Assembly (NCBI GenBank): GCA_028386065.3 | Contig: JAKUCV010001512.1 | Span: 44,271 to 108,270 of the forward strand | Reading direction: 5' to 3' | Length of the DNA: 64,000 nucleotides | Origin: Turnera subulata | Taxonomy: Eukaryota > Streptophyta > Magnoliopsida > Malpighiales > Passifloraceae | Shown here: piece by piece, positions 24,346 through 36,100 of the stretch | Position numbering within the stretch: the stretch's first letter is position 1 | Layout of the letters: each line of letters starts with the position of its first letter | Notes under the pieces: generated by a model | The model's input: only the letters and a program-made list of their open reading frames with translations | Databases searched by the model: none | Told to the model about the DNA's origin: nothing | Position numbers and translations under genes: made by a program

Positions 24346-25033
24346 AACCTGCAAGAATATGTTTGCAAATGAAAATGAGACAAGATGCAATTTTCATAAT
24401 GCATCTTTATACATTGATTTGAAATAAAGGCCACTTGAAATGAAGACCATTTCTCTCTTCTACCATACTGCTCTACAGTCAAACCCAAGTGGGTGATTCT
24501 TTTTGAAACAAAAGGTTTGAACTTTAAATAGATAACCGCTATTCAAAGAATCTTATCGAAACACAACGATCAATTTAGCCCAATAGAATGTTATACCAGG
24601 CAATTCCAAGGTGCATTTAGCGCCTGAAAATACACAATCTACGCCATTAACCTGCTGGAAAATGCAACCTCAAACAAAGCTCACTAATGCCACAAATGGG
24701 CATAAGACAGGCAATGAAATGGATGAATATTAGATTATAATTTTCCATCTCCCTAAGACGTTATCAGAAAGTAGAAGAGGGAAACATCGATACATCGAAA
24801 CACAAAAGTAATTTCCTACTTAAATCTTATACCAATACTGCCAGATGCTTATGGGTAAAGGTACGGATATAATTAAGAGGCCTACGCTTCATATTGTGCA
24901 TTGCCAAATAAACAAGTAAAATTTAAGGAAAGGAAGACAAGTGATCGAATCACTAACCGTTTCAGAGTCGGATCTATATCTATGGAGCAATGCAGGAAGA
25001 GATATTTCCCTCGAGAGAAAGAAACGGAACTTT

Positions 25034-25050
25034 TATATATATATATATAT
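25034..25050. repeat. (AT)n microsatellite upstream of ceramidase
   Basis: A pure alternating AT tract of about 17 bases lies upstream of the ceramidase gene. It is expected to be length-variable between individuals. No function can be read from it. Confidence 0.8.
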
Positions 25051-25365
25051 GCTGTCTCTTTACAGTTTTTTTGTTTTTGGTTTCCGTGTCTGGGTTTTGT
25101 GGTGATCAACTCAACAGAAACATAGGGCTGCTCAATAGAAGAAAGAAAAATGGAGGACAAGAGGGAAAAAATCAGAAGTGGCAGTGTGGTGATGTGACGG
25201 AAACAGTTTCGTGAACCAAACGGACATGCAATTATTTAGCGTTGTAAAAGAAGAAGGGCCCCGTGGGGAGGAGTTATTGAACGACACGTGAGATTTAAAA
25301 GGGACATGTCACGAGTGATTACATTTGTTACACTGGATATAGTCGTTAATCGCTTGGGATTACGA

Positions 25366-25407
25366 GGATTGGGCTCCTTACTCCCCAACTGGAGAGGAGC
25401 CCAATCC
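25366..25407. repeat. Near-perfect hairpin (13-bp arms plus inner 4-bp stem)
   Basis: GGATTGGGCTCCT at 25366-25378 is the exact reverse complement of AGGAGCCCAATCC at 25395-25407. Inside, CTCC and GGAG extend the stem after a two-base bulge, leaving a six-base loop (CCAACT). Each arm contains a site II core (TGGGCT/AGCCCA). It may be a regulatory dyad of the ceramidase promoter or the end of a small element. Confidence 0.8.
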
Positions 25408-26049
25408 GACTACTGAGGATTAAAGAAACGGCAGTTAAGATTTTGCTACAGTGAAGGAACCTTTTTGCGTTGCTGGAGGGTGATTCTGCCTTTTAGTATA
25501 AGATTATAATTTTTCACGGCTATTGTTAGCGTGCTACGTACGAGCTAACTTTCATTCTTTATGCTCCACTTACCAGTTGCGGAATATTCAGCACCAAAAA
25601 AAAAGCAAATGCCGTTTCACATCGATGAGATTCTTCTTGCCTACTTTTGCCCATGACAGTCACATCCCAGTGTCCATATTTACTTCTCCGGACAAAATAT
25701 CTGTTCTTAATTAACAATCTAAATCCCTAACATAAAATTTCAGGGACAATTCCAATTAATTTCTTTCAAAGAAATGGCATTGTGTTTGAGTTTTCCTCTT
25801 GGTATATAGTATAGTACCATCGATCCTTACACAGATATATCGACAAGCAAAAAGTAGTTTCTTACTGACACTAATGCTGCAAAGTGAGTCCAAAAGGGGT
25901 TCAGCTGCCGAAAGCATGCAATTCTTTTAGCATTTACACAGTTCAGTATTTTAAAGAAAGTTTATACGAAAACCACAATGCAGTGCAGACATTTGAGGAC
26001 AACAATACTGTCAAAATCTGAGGGTGTCGATGATCCAAGATTCTTCTAT

Positions 26050-29000
26050 CTACCTAATCGAACCACTACTAATAGACGCAACCTTGCATATACCAGCTGA
26101 TGTGGTGAAAGGAATGTCTTTGTAGCAAGCTACAAGATCGGCATTAGTTTGCAGGTCAACTTGCAACGTCTCCCAGACCTTCTTCTTAGGGTTCAAGACA
26201 TCATCAGGCTCCCCTTCGAAACCCGGGAATGTTACTCTCTCTCCAACAACAGCAGATTCAGGCGGTTCGACCAATTCAACCTACAAGAATGCCATTATTC
26301 ATAAGATTAGACACATTACTTACCATCTAGTCATAATGGTTTTCCCATAATCTCTACATCCAAATATTTTCTATGAGATGCCTAGCAAGTTAACCACAGT
26401 GCATGCTAACCTTGGTGTGCTCACTATCGGAAGCAGCCAGGACCATAGCTTGGGACTTAATTCCCCTCATAGTGGCTGGCTTCAGGTTACAAAGCACACA
26501 GACCTTACGATTCTGCAAAATAATCCGATGATTGTAATCTCGCCAATAGCAAAAGGCACTTAGCAAAAGTGGCATGCAACTTGCGACAGTAGTTAAAAAA
26601 TTACCTGCATCTCTTCAAGAGGTATATATTTGACAAGTCCACTAACAACTGTTCTAACCTCGCCTCCACCCACATCAATTTCTTCTACATACAAGGAATC
26701 AGCATCTGGATGTTTTCGAGCACTCTTTATGAGACCCACACGAATATCAAGCCTGGTGATTGAGATTGGTGGCTCAACAGCAGGTTTCTTAGCCTGTTGC
26801 TTCTTCCCACCATCTATTAAAATGGGGAAAATCATATGTGAGCAACAGTCCTTCAAAATCATAGCAAACCCCAGAGCTACTTGTACTAAAAACAAGTAAG
26901 CATAATCCTTCGAAACAATAAACTAAACTGACATGAGGGGGAACATATTTGCTAGTTATATCATTTGCAAATGCCTGGTCCTCAAGATGTTCTTCGAACC
27001 AATCATAAACTTTATTGAGATAGGTAAAGCAAGAAAGCAATAATCAGCAACGAATAATGCCAGATCCAATAGAAAGAATTATGACCTGAAACTTTTGTCT
27101 TCTTCAGCCTCTCAGCAACCCTTGCAGCTTCAGCTTCAGCTTCTGCCCTCACGATCCTATCAGCCTGGCTTCCAGCAAATTTACTCCTGTAGAAGTTCAC
27201 CTCTTCATCTGTCTGTACAGCAGCAAAGTTACATAAGTATGAGCAGCCGGCCATCAAAACCACACCCACGCATCAGCATTACTTATTTACATGCAGTATA
27301 GAAGATTATACCAGTTCCTTGAACAAAGGCTCCGGTTTCCCAATTTTATGACCAGCAGGTAAGATCTCCCAAGGTCTTTTTGCCCTATCAATATCACCTT
27401 TCTCATCATTAAGTGAGGCTTGCTCAGGATGCACATTAAGTTGCTTGAAGACCTAACATATCAATAAATGATAAAATTAATATTGGGTAATCAGATCAAA
27501 AGAGCTTCAAATAAACATTTATGGGATATAGACAATACGATCACATAAACATGCGTGGGGTTGTAGCTAAATCACCTCAAGAGAAAAGGTTGGCATGAAT
27601 GGCTCTAACAAGCATGCAAGAAGATACACTAATCCAAGTGAAGTCTTTACTACTATGCAACAAGAAGGTTGGTCTTCCTTGAATAGCCTCCAGAATTGAC
27701 TATCCTGCATTTACAATAGACAACAGAAAGCTTTATGCCCAAATAACAGAAAATGAAAAGATACTATTAATGAATCTTCTGAATCAGATTGACTAAAAGA
27801 GTTTCAGGCTCACTTGCAGATAAGCGTTGCCATCACTAGATATGCTCATTGCAGCCTTCAGCCCTTGTTTCAGTTTAACCTAAAAAATTTCAGAAATGAT
27901 TGTAAGAACCAAGCTAATTATATTAAATTATCCACAAAACTACATTACCTTCTCCATGGCTTCTAGATATTTTTCTACGTGTCCGCTAACTGCAGCTGCC
28001 AATTTCTGTGTCAGTTCATGTGATTCTGCACCTGGAGCATCAGGGACAATGGAACCATATCCAGCACCTGGAGAATGAAAATATGAGCAAGAATAGCAAG
28101 TCAATGCCTCCTTGATGCGATAGAAATCATGCACAAATGAATGGTAACCCCCAAACTGTAAACTGCAGGATCCTTCATGGGTCCAATTGCTGCTTGGGGC
28201 GAGAGGACACCAGAGGCAAGATTGCAGTGACAAGATTGCAAGCTTCAGAGGCAAAGAACAGGCAGACTGGGACGATGGATATTCACAACAAAACATAAAA
28301 AAGTTTCTATAACTTATTTTTTCCAAATATTGGAAAAGATAAAAAAGGGAAAGATGAAACAATCTATACATGTTTCCAAAAAATGGCCACTTTATCAGGC
28401 CATCACGGGGTAGGAAGAAGAAACAGTTTTAAAAATGAAGAAGGGAAACCTTTGAAATCTCAGATGCTGAACACATGGCAGAAGAGACATGCCAATCATC
28501 TTTCCTCTAAATTTGTTCAACTGATTAATTATCGAAACAACTCATCCCAACCAATTGCTAAATGTTAAACTGATATCATAGAAATGGCCTACCTGGAGGT
28601 TTAGCAAGAAAACTTAAAACTCGATTAATAAAATTCCCCAGATTGTTCAGCAGTTCGGTATTCAATTTAGCTTGCAAATCAACCCAAGTAAACAGTGTGT
28701 CGGATGCCTGATTAACATTAACACATAAAGTTAGCAATGTCCAAATCGCATAAAACAAGCTGTGATTCTAAAGTTAATACCATATCGGCAAGAACAGTAT
28801 TACCTCCGGTCTATTGGTAAGCAAATAGTATCTCCATACTTCTACAGGAATGCTAGTATCTTTTACATCATTACCAAAAACTCCAATGCCTTTACTTTTG
28901 GAAAATTTTCCTGCAGTGTTCGCCATATTATAGTGAGAAAGACAGGTTCAAGTGAAGGACACCAGTTTTTATAGGAATGCATTTAGCGAGTATTACGTAT

Positions 29001-31426
29001 AATTTAAACCAATTTTACATAGCTGACTAACCTGCTTCGTAGTTTAAGTACTCGGTAACACTTATTGTCTTCATCAACGTCCAGTTTTCACCAGTTCCAA
29101 GAAGTGTAGATGGAAACATAACCTGAAATTTTCAGAAGCTAGACCGTTTACTTAAAATTAAACTTCCAATTACCACAAGGAAAACTTGTTGTATTAAGAT
29201 AACTTATGCCCACCCGAGCACGGAGAACATTTCTCTTCCAGAACAATTCATGAGTGAAGAGTTACAATATTGCAGAAAAAATTACATATTTTGTTCCAAA
29301 AAACTCAATCACATGTCAAATGATCCAAATGGGACAAATATTTAGCCAGCAGAGAAATATTTTGAAAGGTAGTACACTCACAGTGTGGAACGGAACGTTG
29401 TCTTTCCCCATAAACTGATACAATTCCACATTTTCAGGATTTTTCCACCACTTCTCCCACTCAGGAGTATAGCATGACGTGATTGATACATATCCAATAG
29501 GAGCATCAAACCAGACATAAAAGACCTACCAAAGACAGCATTCAAAGTTTCAAAAGCTTTAATGCAATCATGACTTATCGAAAAAACCAATGACACATAA
29601 TTGACTTCAACAGATTTCTTCCAAAAATGCCGAAGAAGGGCAAAATTCAATGCTGTTATGGAAGTCACATGCTAACACTTTCAAACTTGAAGAAGCGTTT
29701 GATAATAAACTAGTTATGGTTTCTAACCTTGTCCTTGTATTTCTCATGAGGAACAGGGACCCCCCACTTTAGGTCCCTAGTAATACATCGTGCCTTTAGT
29801 CCTTCCTTCAGCCATGCATTCGTTGCTTGAACTGCATTAGAGCTCCAACCACCAGCAACTGATGTATTCTCTATGTAGTTTACCAATTTGTCCTTCAGCA
29901 AAGGAAGCTCGAGGAACAAGTGGTCTGTGTCACGAATACGTGGAGAGTTCCGACAGACCTGGTGACATTTAAGATAAGATCAAATCCACATGAAATTGAG
30001 ACATTATTGCAATACGATTGCAACAAGTGGGAAAGGGCAATTATTATGATATATTATTGCACTAATTCTCCCTGGAGAAGAAAAATGAATTCTGCTTCCC
30101 TATAAACAAGTTCCGATACAAGGGCAAACAGCCTTTAAGATTGTTAGCCTAGCACCAGCAACGAAAAGTAGCACAGCTTTCATTGTTCCAAGCCCAAACC
30201 ACACGGTCCAACCATGCAACTGGGAAAATACTAAAAAGTATACAGAGGAAATTCCTTAGTAACAATAATGAAAATCCATCCCATACCTTGCACCTAGGAT
30301 CTCTTAGCTCTGTTGGGTTCAAAAGCTTTCCGCAGTTTTCACATTGATCTCCTCGAGCGGAGTCATAATTGCATCCTTCAGTTGGACAGTTACCTTCTAC
30401 AAGCCGGTCGGCTAAGAATTTTTGGCATGTATCACAGTAGAGCTGAAAACATGACATGCAAAAAAACAAAAAAAAAAGAAAAAATTAAATAATATGGAAT
30501 GGTTATGCTTAGAGAAAGGAGGAGAGCAACTATGACACCATAATGCAATGTCTTGTAAGCCAATTAAACTATAACACCATACCTGCTGCATAGTATTTTC
30601 TGAAAGCCAATTGTTCTCCAACAGTTTCTTAAAAATTGCTTGGCAAGCTTCAGTCTGCTGAGGACTTGACGTACGTCCAAATTCATCAAAACTTATATTA
30701 AACCATTCATAAACCTCCTTGTGAATTGCGTGGTACCTAACAAAATGCAACCAGTAAATGCTTCATCAGAATAAATTAAAAAAAATGAATGATGAACATC
30801 TAATCTTCTCTATAATCACATCACATGCATACATTTCCGCAAAGCAGCCACTCAACATCCATGATCATTCCCATTAAGAACCGGTATTCCAATTCAAAAA
30901 TATGCCACAAACAAGCCCAGAATCTTAAACATTCAAAAAGCATTCTCCAGGCAAAGAGCTAACATATCAAACTCAACTAATTGTGAATCATATATATAAA
31001 ACCCAGGCAACGAAAGGTTATAGAAAACAAGGTTTACTTGTCACAAATCTGTTTCGGTGTACAATTCTCCTCCAACGCCTTGGTCTCCGTCGCCGTCCCA
31101 TACTCGTCGGTGCCGCAAATGTATATAGTGTTGTAGCCTCGAAGCCGGCAATACCGCGCGAACACGTCAGCACTCAAGACACCTGCCATCAAAACAAAAC
31201 ATCAAGCCACTCGTTCTCGAAAGAAACGTTACCAAATTAAAGCTTCAAAAGCAACACGCATTTGACACCAAAGAAAAAAAAAAGCATTACATCCGATGAT
31301 GTTGCCGAGATGGGGAATGTTGTTGACGTAAGGCAACGCGCTCGTGATGAGGACGTTTCTCTTGCCGGGGATGGGGAGCTTGGGCGCCGCCCGATTAGTT
31401 GACGGCGATGATGAGAGGTCTCCCAT
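26050..31426 (-). CDS. MetRS: Cytosolic methionine-tRNA ligase with C-terminal EMAP II-like tRNA-binding domain
   Basis: Charges tRNA-Met with methionine for cytosolic translation initiation and elongation. Seventeen exons join in frame to 800 aa, the usual plant length: 31291-31426, 31038-31182, 30583-30736, 30287-30442, 29728-29958, 29382-29525, 29032-29122, 28804-28910, 28593-28707, 27949-28067, 27814-27879, 27576-27704, 27312-27452, 27086-27212, 26605-26813, 26411-26512, 26050-26280. The class I signature is [13 protein letters not shown] (HIGH-type, His39). A knuckle with paired cysteines (CDTCQKF, CPTEGC, CENCG) lies in exon 4. The KMSKS loop is KFSKS at 354-358. From about 636 to 800 there is an EMAP II/Arc1p-type tRNA-binding domain ([20 protein letters not shown]). 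The N-terminus lacks an organelle leader, which supports a cytosolic enzyme. The promoter carries a telo-box. Confidence 0.97.
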
Positions 31427-33151
31427 GGTGTGTCTACGGCTGTGTGTTAGGGTTTGGGGATTTTCGATTGTTGTTGGCTTTGGGTTATTCGAAGAGGAAG
31501 AAGACGCGATAAGCGAATAAGGATCGAGTGCTGTTTAATGCGAAAAGGATGGGCAGGGCTCGGGAGAAGGAGGCGCTACTGCTGCTATAGAGTTGTTTAG
31601 TTGAGTAGGGTAAAATCTCGCGGGTACTTATTACCCTCGCTTTCTGCTGTTATTTACGGGCGGGCGTTGGATTGGCTTACTAGTGCTACACGCGCTTTAT
31701 AGGGGGGATGATTGCGTTTTATGTCCTCCCAGGCGGCAGAGTTTCTCCCCCTTTCAGGGGAAAAAAAGAAAAGAGAAGAAAAAGTAGAAATAATGATAAT
31801 TATTTTTTAGTTTCATGTGTGTTGATAATTAATTTTCTATTTAATATGGATGTCATGATATTTTTAAAATATTATTCATATTCCATATACCAAGTTGATT
31901 GTAAAATTTATTTTATTTATTTGGTATACCTAAATCCTAATAAGACTATCCACAATTATTAACCCCAAACCACACCAATCTTATTATTGGGATCCAACTC
32001 CCGGTTTCTGTTGTAGTAGTGTTGGCTAAAATTTTATTTTATTCTAACAAGCTAAGCCCATTTATAACTTGAGTGAATTAACATTTTCAGAAATGTATTT
32101 GGTGTTGATTTCATCTTACAAAAATAAATGGTACTGCAACAAAGGAATTACAAAAGATGTTGCCCTTTAAAAAACGAGGTAAAATATACAATTAGAACTA
32201 TAGATATTTCTTTTTTTTTTATTAAATTACAGTCATGTATGATTGTATAATTAGATACTTCCCAGCCGTTATATGTGTCAGTTGCACGCGCGCTTTGCAG
32301 CGAAGCATTCCATTAGCCCTGGTCCTCCACGGGCACGATACCCCCCAAGAACTATTAACCTTTGCTAATTAACAACGACAGAAACCGTAGGCCGGGCTCT
32401 GTGAAGCCAATACCAGGGGAATTAACAACTCGATATATTTTTATATATTTATGTTCTATCAAAACCAAAAGCAATTTTTGATCTTCCATGCTAAGCGGTT
32501 CTGCTTAGGATTCGGGTTTGAGTTCTTACAGGAAAATCTCATAGGGAGCCTCACTCACTATAACCATGTACCGATCCAAGTCGAATTCGGATAATTAGTC
32601 GAGACAAATCAACTGAGAGAAACTAGAAAAATTATTTGTTTTCCTTTAATACAATTTCAGTGACTAAGAAAAATTATTTATGCATTTATGATATCAAAAC
32701 AGCCCGTGAGACCGAGATTGTAACTCAGTGACGCACGCTTTGGTAGAATCAGGGACTTGAAGTGCACGAAAAGTTATTGAACTAGAGAGATTACAGCGTC
32801 AACGGGCTTGGAAAGAAGTCTCGGAATTTGACCATGTCACTAGTTCCTTAGTAGATACGAGGAAATGCACCAAAAGGACATTAAGGAAAATTGCAGGAAC
32901 ATTGGCTTGTTCCGCTCCGTGCGTCAACAGAAAAATGGTTGGTCTATTGACCAAAATTTCTGTACTTTTAATAAATCATACGGCCACGGCCCACGGCCCC
33001 CATCACGGGTCCTCATCTAGGCTATATTGTGATTAGAGTAACAAAAACAAGAAAGTGCTCCTGCAGAGGCGAGGCATCCCATCTCTTGCAGAAACAGAAA
33101 AGGAATACAACGATTATGTATATCATTTTAAGATTTACATATGCTAGCATC
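31427..33151. other. Intergenic: MetRS promoter side and SPS 3' flank
   Basis: About 1.7 kb with no supported gene. The left end is the MetRS leader and promoter. The middle (31.8-32.7 kb) is very AT-rich. A segment near 32488-32620 faintly resembles a decayed tRNA-derived SINE, but the evidence is too weak to call. The right end holds the SPS 3' UTR. Confidence 0.5.
31447..31455 (-). promoter_or_regulatory. Telo-box (AAACCCTAA on the gene strand) at the MetRS start
   Basis: TTAGGGTTT on the plus strand reads AAACCCTAA on the gene strand, 21-29 bases before the MetRS ATG. Telo-boxes near the transcription start are characteristic of plant genes for the translation apparatus. Here it probably lies in the leader or at the transcription start. 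Confidence 0.65.
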
Positions 33152-36100
33152 TCAGCCAGCTTTTGAAACTTGCTTCAATGCACTAGCAATATCAGCCGGG
33201 GAGGCGTCTCCACTCAAGTAAGCAACCAGGGGGCTGTCTTTTGGAACTATATCATCTCTCTGGTCTGTTGTTCTTTGCAATTCTTCGGAACCCTTTTTCA
33301 CCACATCTTTCAGTATTATGGTCTTCTGAACCCCTACTCTTAACTCCTCGTAGTCGCTATCTCCGGTTTCACCAAGAATTATGTACATGTTGGCAATGTT
33401 CAAATTCCAACGGACGAAAAGGTACCTGACACAAGCAGAAACAAGGAGAAGGTGAAATCAATATTCTAAGCTGATTATAACTCTATAGGCCCCTAGCTAG
33501 GATTGCACTAGTGGTTGGACAACTGTAATTGATTACCAAATGTTAAAATTGATTTAAGAAGCCATGGATACGAGACGCGAATTATAAACCCAAGCAATAA
33601 ATATTCTTGCTTAGACAAGATAGAGCTAATGGTTCGGATACAATGCTGAAGGAATGCATCTAATCCCAGCCTAAAGACTTTATACATGTTGTTCTTAGAT
33701 ATGTTTTTTACCTTAGTGCCTGTGCTCGAGAAGCGGCGAGAGGAACGATTTGCATTCTTGTTGAGTTCCGGCAGTACATTGGATGGCAACGGAGACCTCG
33801 CATTCTGAGTTTCTGCCTCAAGTCGTCAATTCTCCTAGCCTACAAAAGATAAGCCAGTATAAAGTCTGTAAAAGGAATACTTTCTTAAACCAGTATCAGT
33901 TTTTTTCTTCTGCAGTACCTTACTGAGATCTTTCATGATATATGTGATGCAATGGGGATTGCTGGATTTCTCATCTTCCTGGATGGGGCTTGAAGATTCA
34001 CTCAATTGCTTCCCACCTTCGGCTGTGTTCATCAGCTTCCAAATGGTTTTCTTCAGACCTTCATATCCCCAACGGTATTCAATATGCGCTGTATAATCTG
34101 GATCCGGGAAGAGTGTCCCGTCTTCTTCAGTGTAAGTACCAGGGTAGTACAATTCACTCCCACTGCTACAAATCACGGCATCAAACTCTTTCATTTGAAT
34201 CTTTGCTGATGTCAAGAACTGTGTTGTTTCTGATAATGACATAGCCGTTGATATAGCAACCCCTGATATCCTTGCAAACAGTGAGTCCGACCGAATGGCT
34301 TTGATTGTATCTTGGACGATGCGAATCATCTTTTTATCTGGAGACCCATCATCGTCATAGCAGTCGAGAGCTATAACAATCAACCTACGTCTCCTTCTCA
34401 ACATGGGGTACTTGCTCACCACATTCTCAACAATTCCACCTTCAGCATCTTTTGGGCCAGATTCTGGTTTCTTTACTCTGTTTAGAACCCGTTTTAGATG
34501 ATCTGGAATCCCAGGATCACCAGCACCAGCAGCTGCAGGGTCAATAGACCCATTAAGGGAATATTTCTCCCCATCAATTGAGAGCCTGAGGGACATATCT
34601 TGCACGTCAGTGAGGGAGTCATTGAGAGATGACTGTTGCTCACCCCTCTCATCTTCGGGGGTATCTGTTTGCCATTGTGGATGTCTCATTCGGCAAGCTG
34701 CTACCCTGGTCAAGTAAGTTCGACAGTGCTCGGGCCATGAGTAAAGGTGTATGTTCTTCCAACCATTCTTTCTGCAGTCATTCCATAAGTTCTTCTCTGA
34801 TACTAATTTAAGTAACGCATCAGCAATAGCATGTTGATCATGAGGATCCACAAGCAAGCCATTGTTCAGTGCCTACAGATAAAAACAAGGGAAAGAACAT
34901 GGTGAAAATATGCAGCAACCAATCATTACTGCACCCGTTGCTAACTGTGAAAATAACTGGAAAAAATAAATGTTATCAATCTACATAATATTTCCGCTGG
35001 TTGTTTCTGGTTGCTACAATAATGGCTCCAAAACTCAAACCGAAACACATTGCAAGTCATAAACAAAAGTGTAGTGATCCAAACAAATGTTATCTCTACC
35101 CGCTGGATGTCAACTGGTCCACCATTTTTAGTAGCCACCATTGGAAGTCCATGAGCTGCTGCCTGCATTGTTTGAGTCACAAAAAAAATAATGTTATTCC
35201 TCTAAGCAGAGATACAAGACGTAAGTAACAAAACTAAGTATGATGAACTTACCTCAATTAAGGTTAGGCCAAAGGGCTCAACAAGTGCCGGGTTGATAAA
35301 AACTCCCTGCCACACATTCGTCCACTTAGATAACAGTTAAATGTAAAAGCCATACGGACACCTTTTAATACTAGTACAACAAACCTTAGTTCTAGCAGCG
35401 AGTCTATATATATCAGGCACATCAGATTGCTTGTGATGCTTTGGATAGGCTACTAGACCATAAAGATCATATTTGTCAATCATCTTTAATACTGTTGTTA
35501 GTACACTTGCATTTCCACCAGTCATCTCGTCTATGTCGTCCCTGTTTCCCATTATCAATGTCTGCAGGATAGCAAATTAGGTTTGTGAGAGTTATAATCT
35601 CAACAAATAGATGGAATTTGGTACTTGTACAGATCTTCTTACAAGATTGGCAAGCTCCCGTAAAGCACGGCACTCTCCAAAAGCTTTCAAAAGAGTGGTA
35701 ATATTCTTCTTTGGATCAGGCCTTGATAAGGCCAAAATCATTGGCTTGTGGGGATTGGAAAGGAATCGCATAACCTTACGAAAGATTTAAGTGGTAAGGC
35801 AACATTGTGATAGTTAAAATCAGTGGAATAGTAAAGAATATATGCAATGGGACACTCACTTCAGACCATATTGGTGGCATTGCTTTTGGAGAAGATCCCT
35901 CAACACTACCAGTAGCTGAAAGTTCCCCATCAACGTCAGAGACATCTTCTTGAATAACACTGCTGAAGTCCATACCAGGAGGAATAACCTAAAATATTGA
36001 TTCGGTATAGAATATTAGGTCAGAGAGAATTACACATTGTCAGATGCCATATTAAATAGCTATGATATCTTTTTCAATAAGAGATAAGGAAAATAGCTAA

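Larger units (their letters stand above)
24258..26049. other. Ceramidase leader, probable 5' UTR intron and promoter, plus MetRS 3' flank
   Basis: A leader exon is likely at 24258-24348, followed (on the minus strand, upstream) by an intron whose donor I could not fix. The promoter probably lies beyond about 25.0 kb. An (AT)n tract at 25034-25050 and an inverted repeat at 25366-25407 occur in this stretch. The right end holds the MetRS 3' UTR. No additional gene is supported. Confidence 0.45.

Noticed and set aside
32488..32620. Possible decayed SINE with an A-box-like and B-box-like pair
   Set aside because: The B-box-like GGTTTGAGTTC has two mismatches, the spacing to the A-box-like stretch is too short, and neither a tail nor target duplications were seen.
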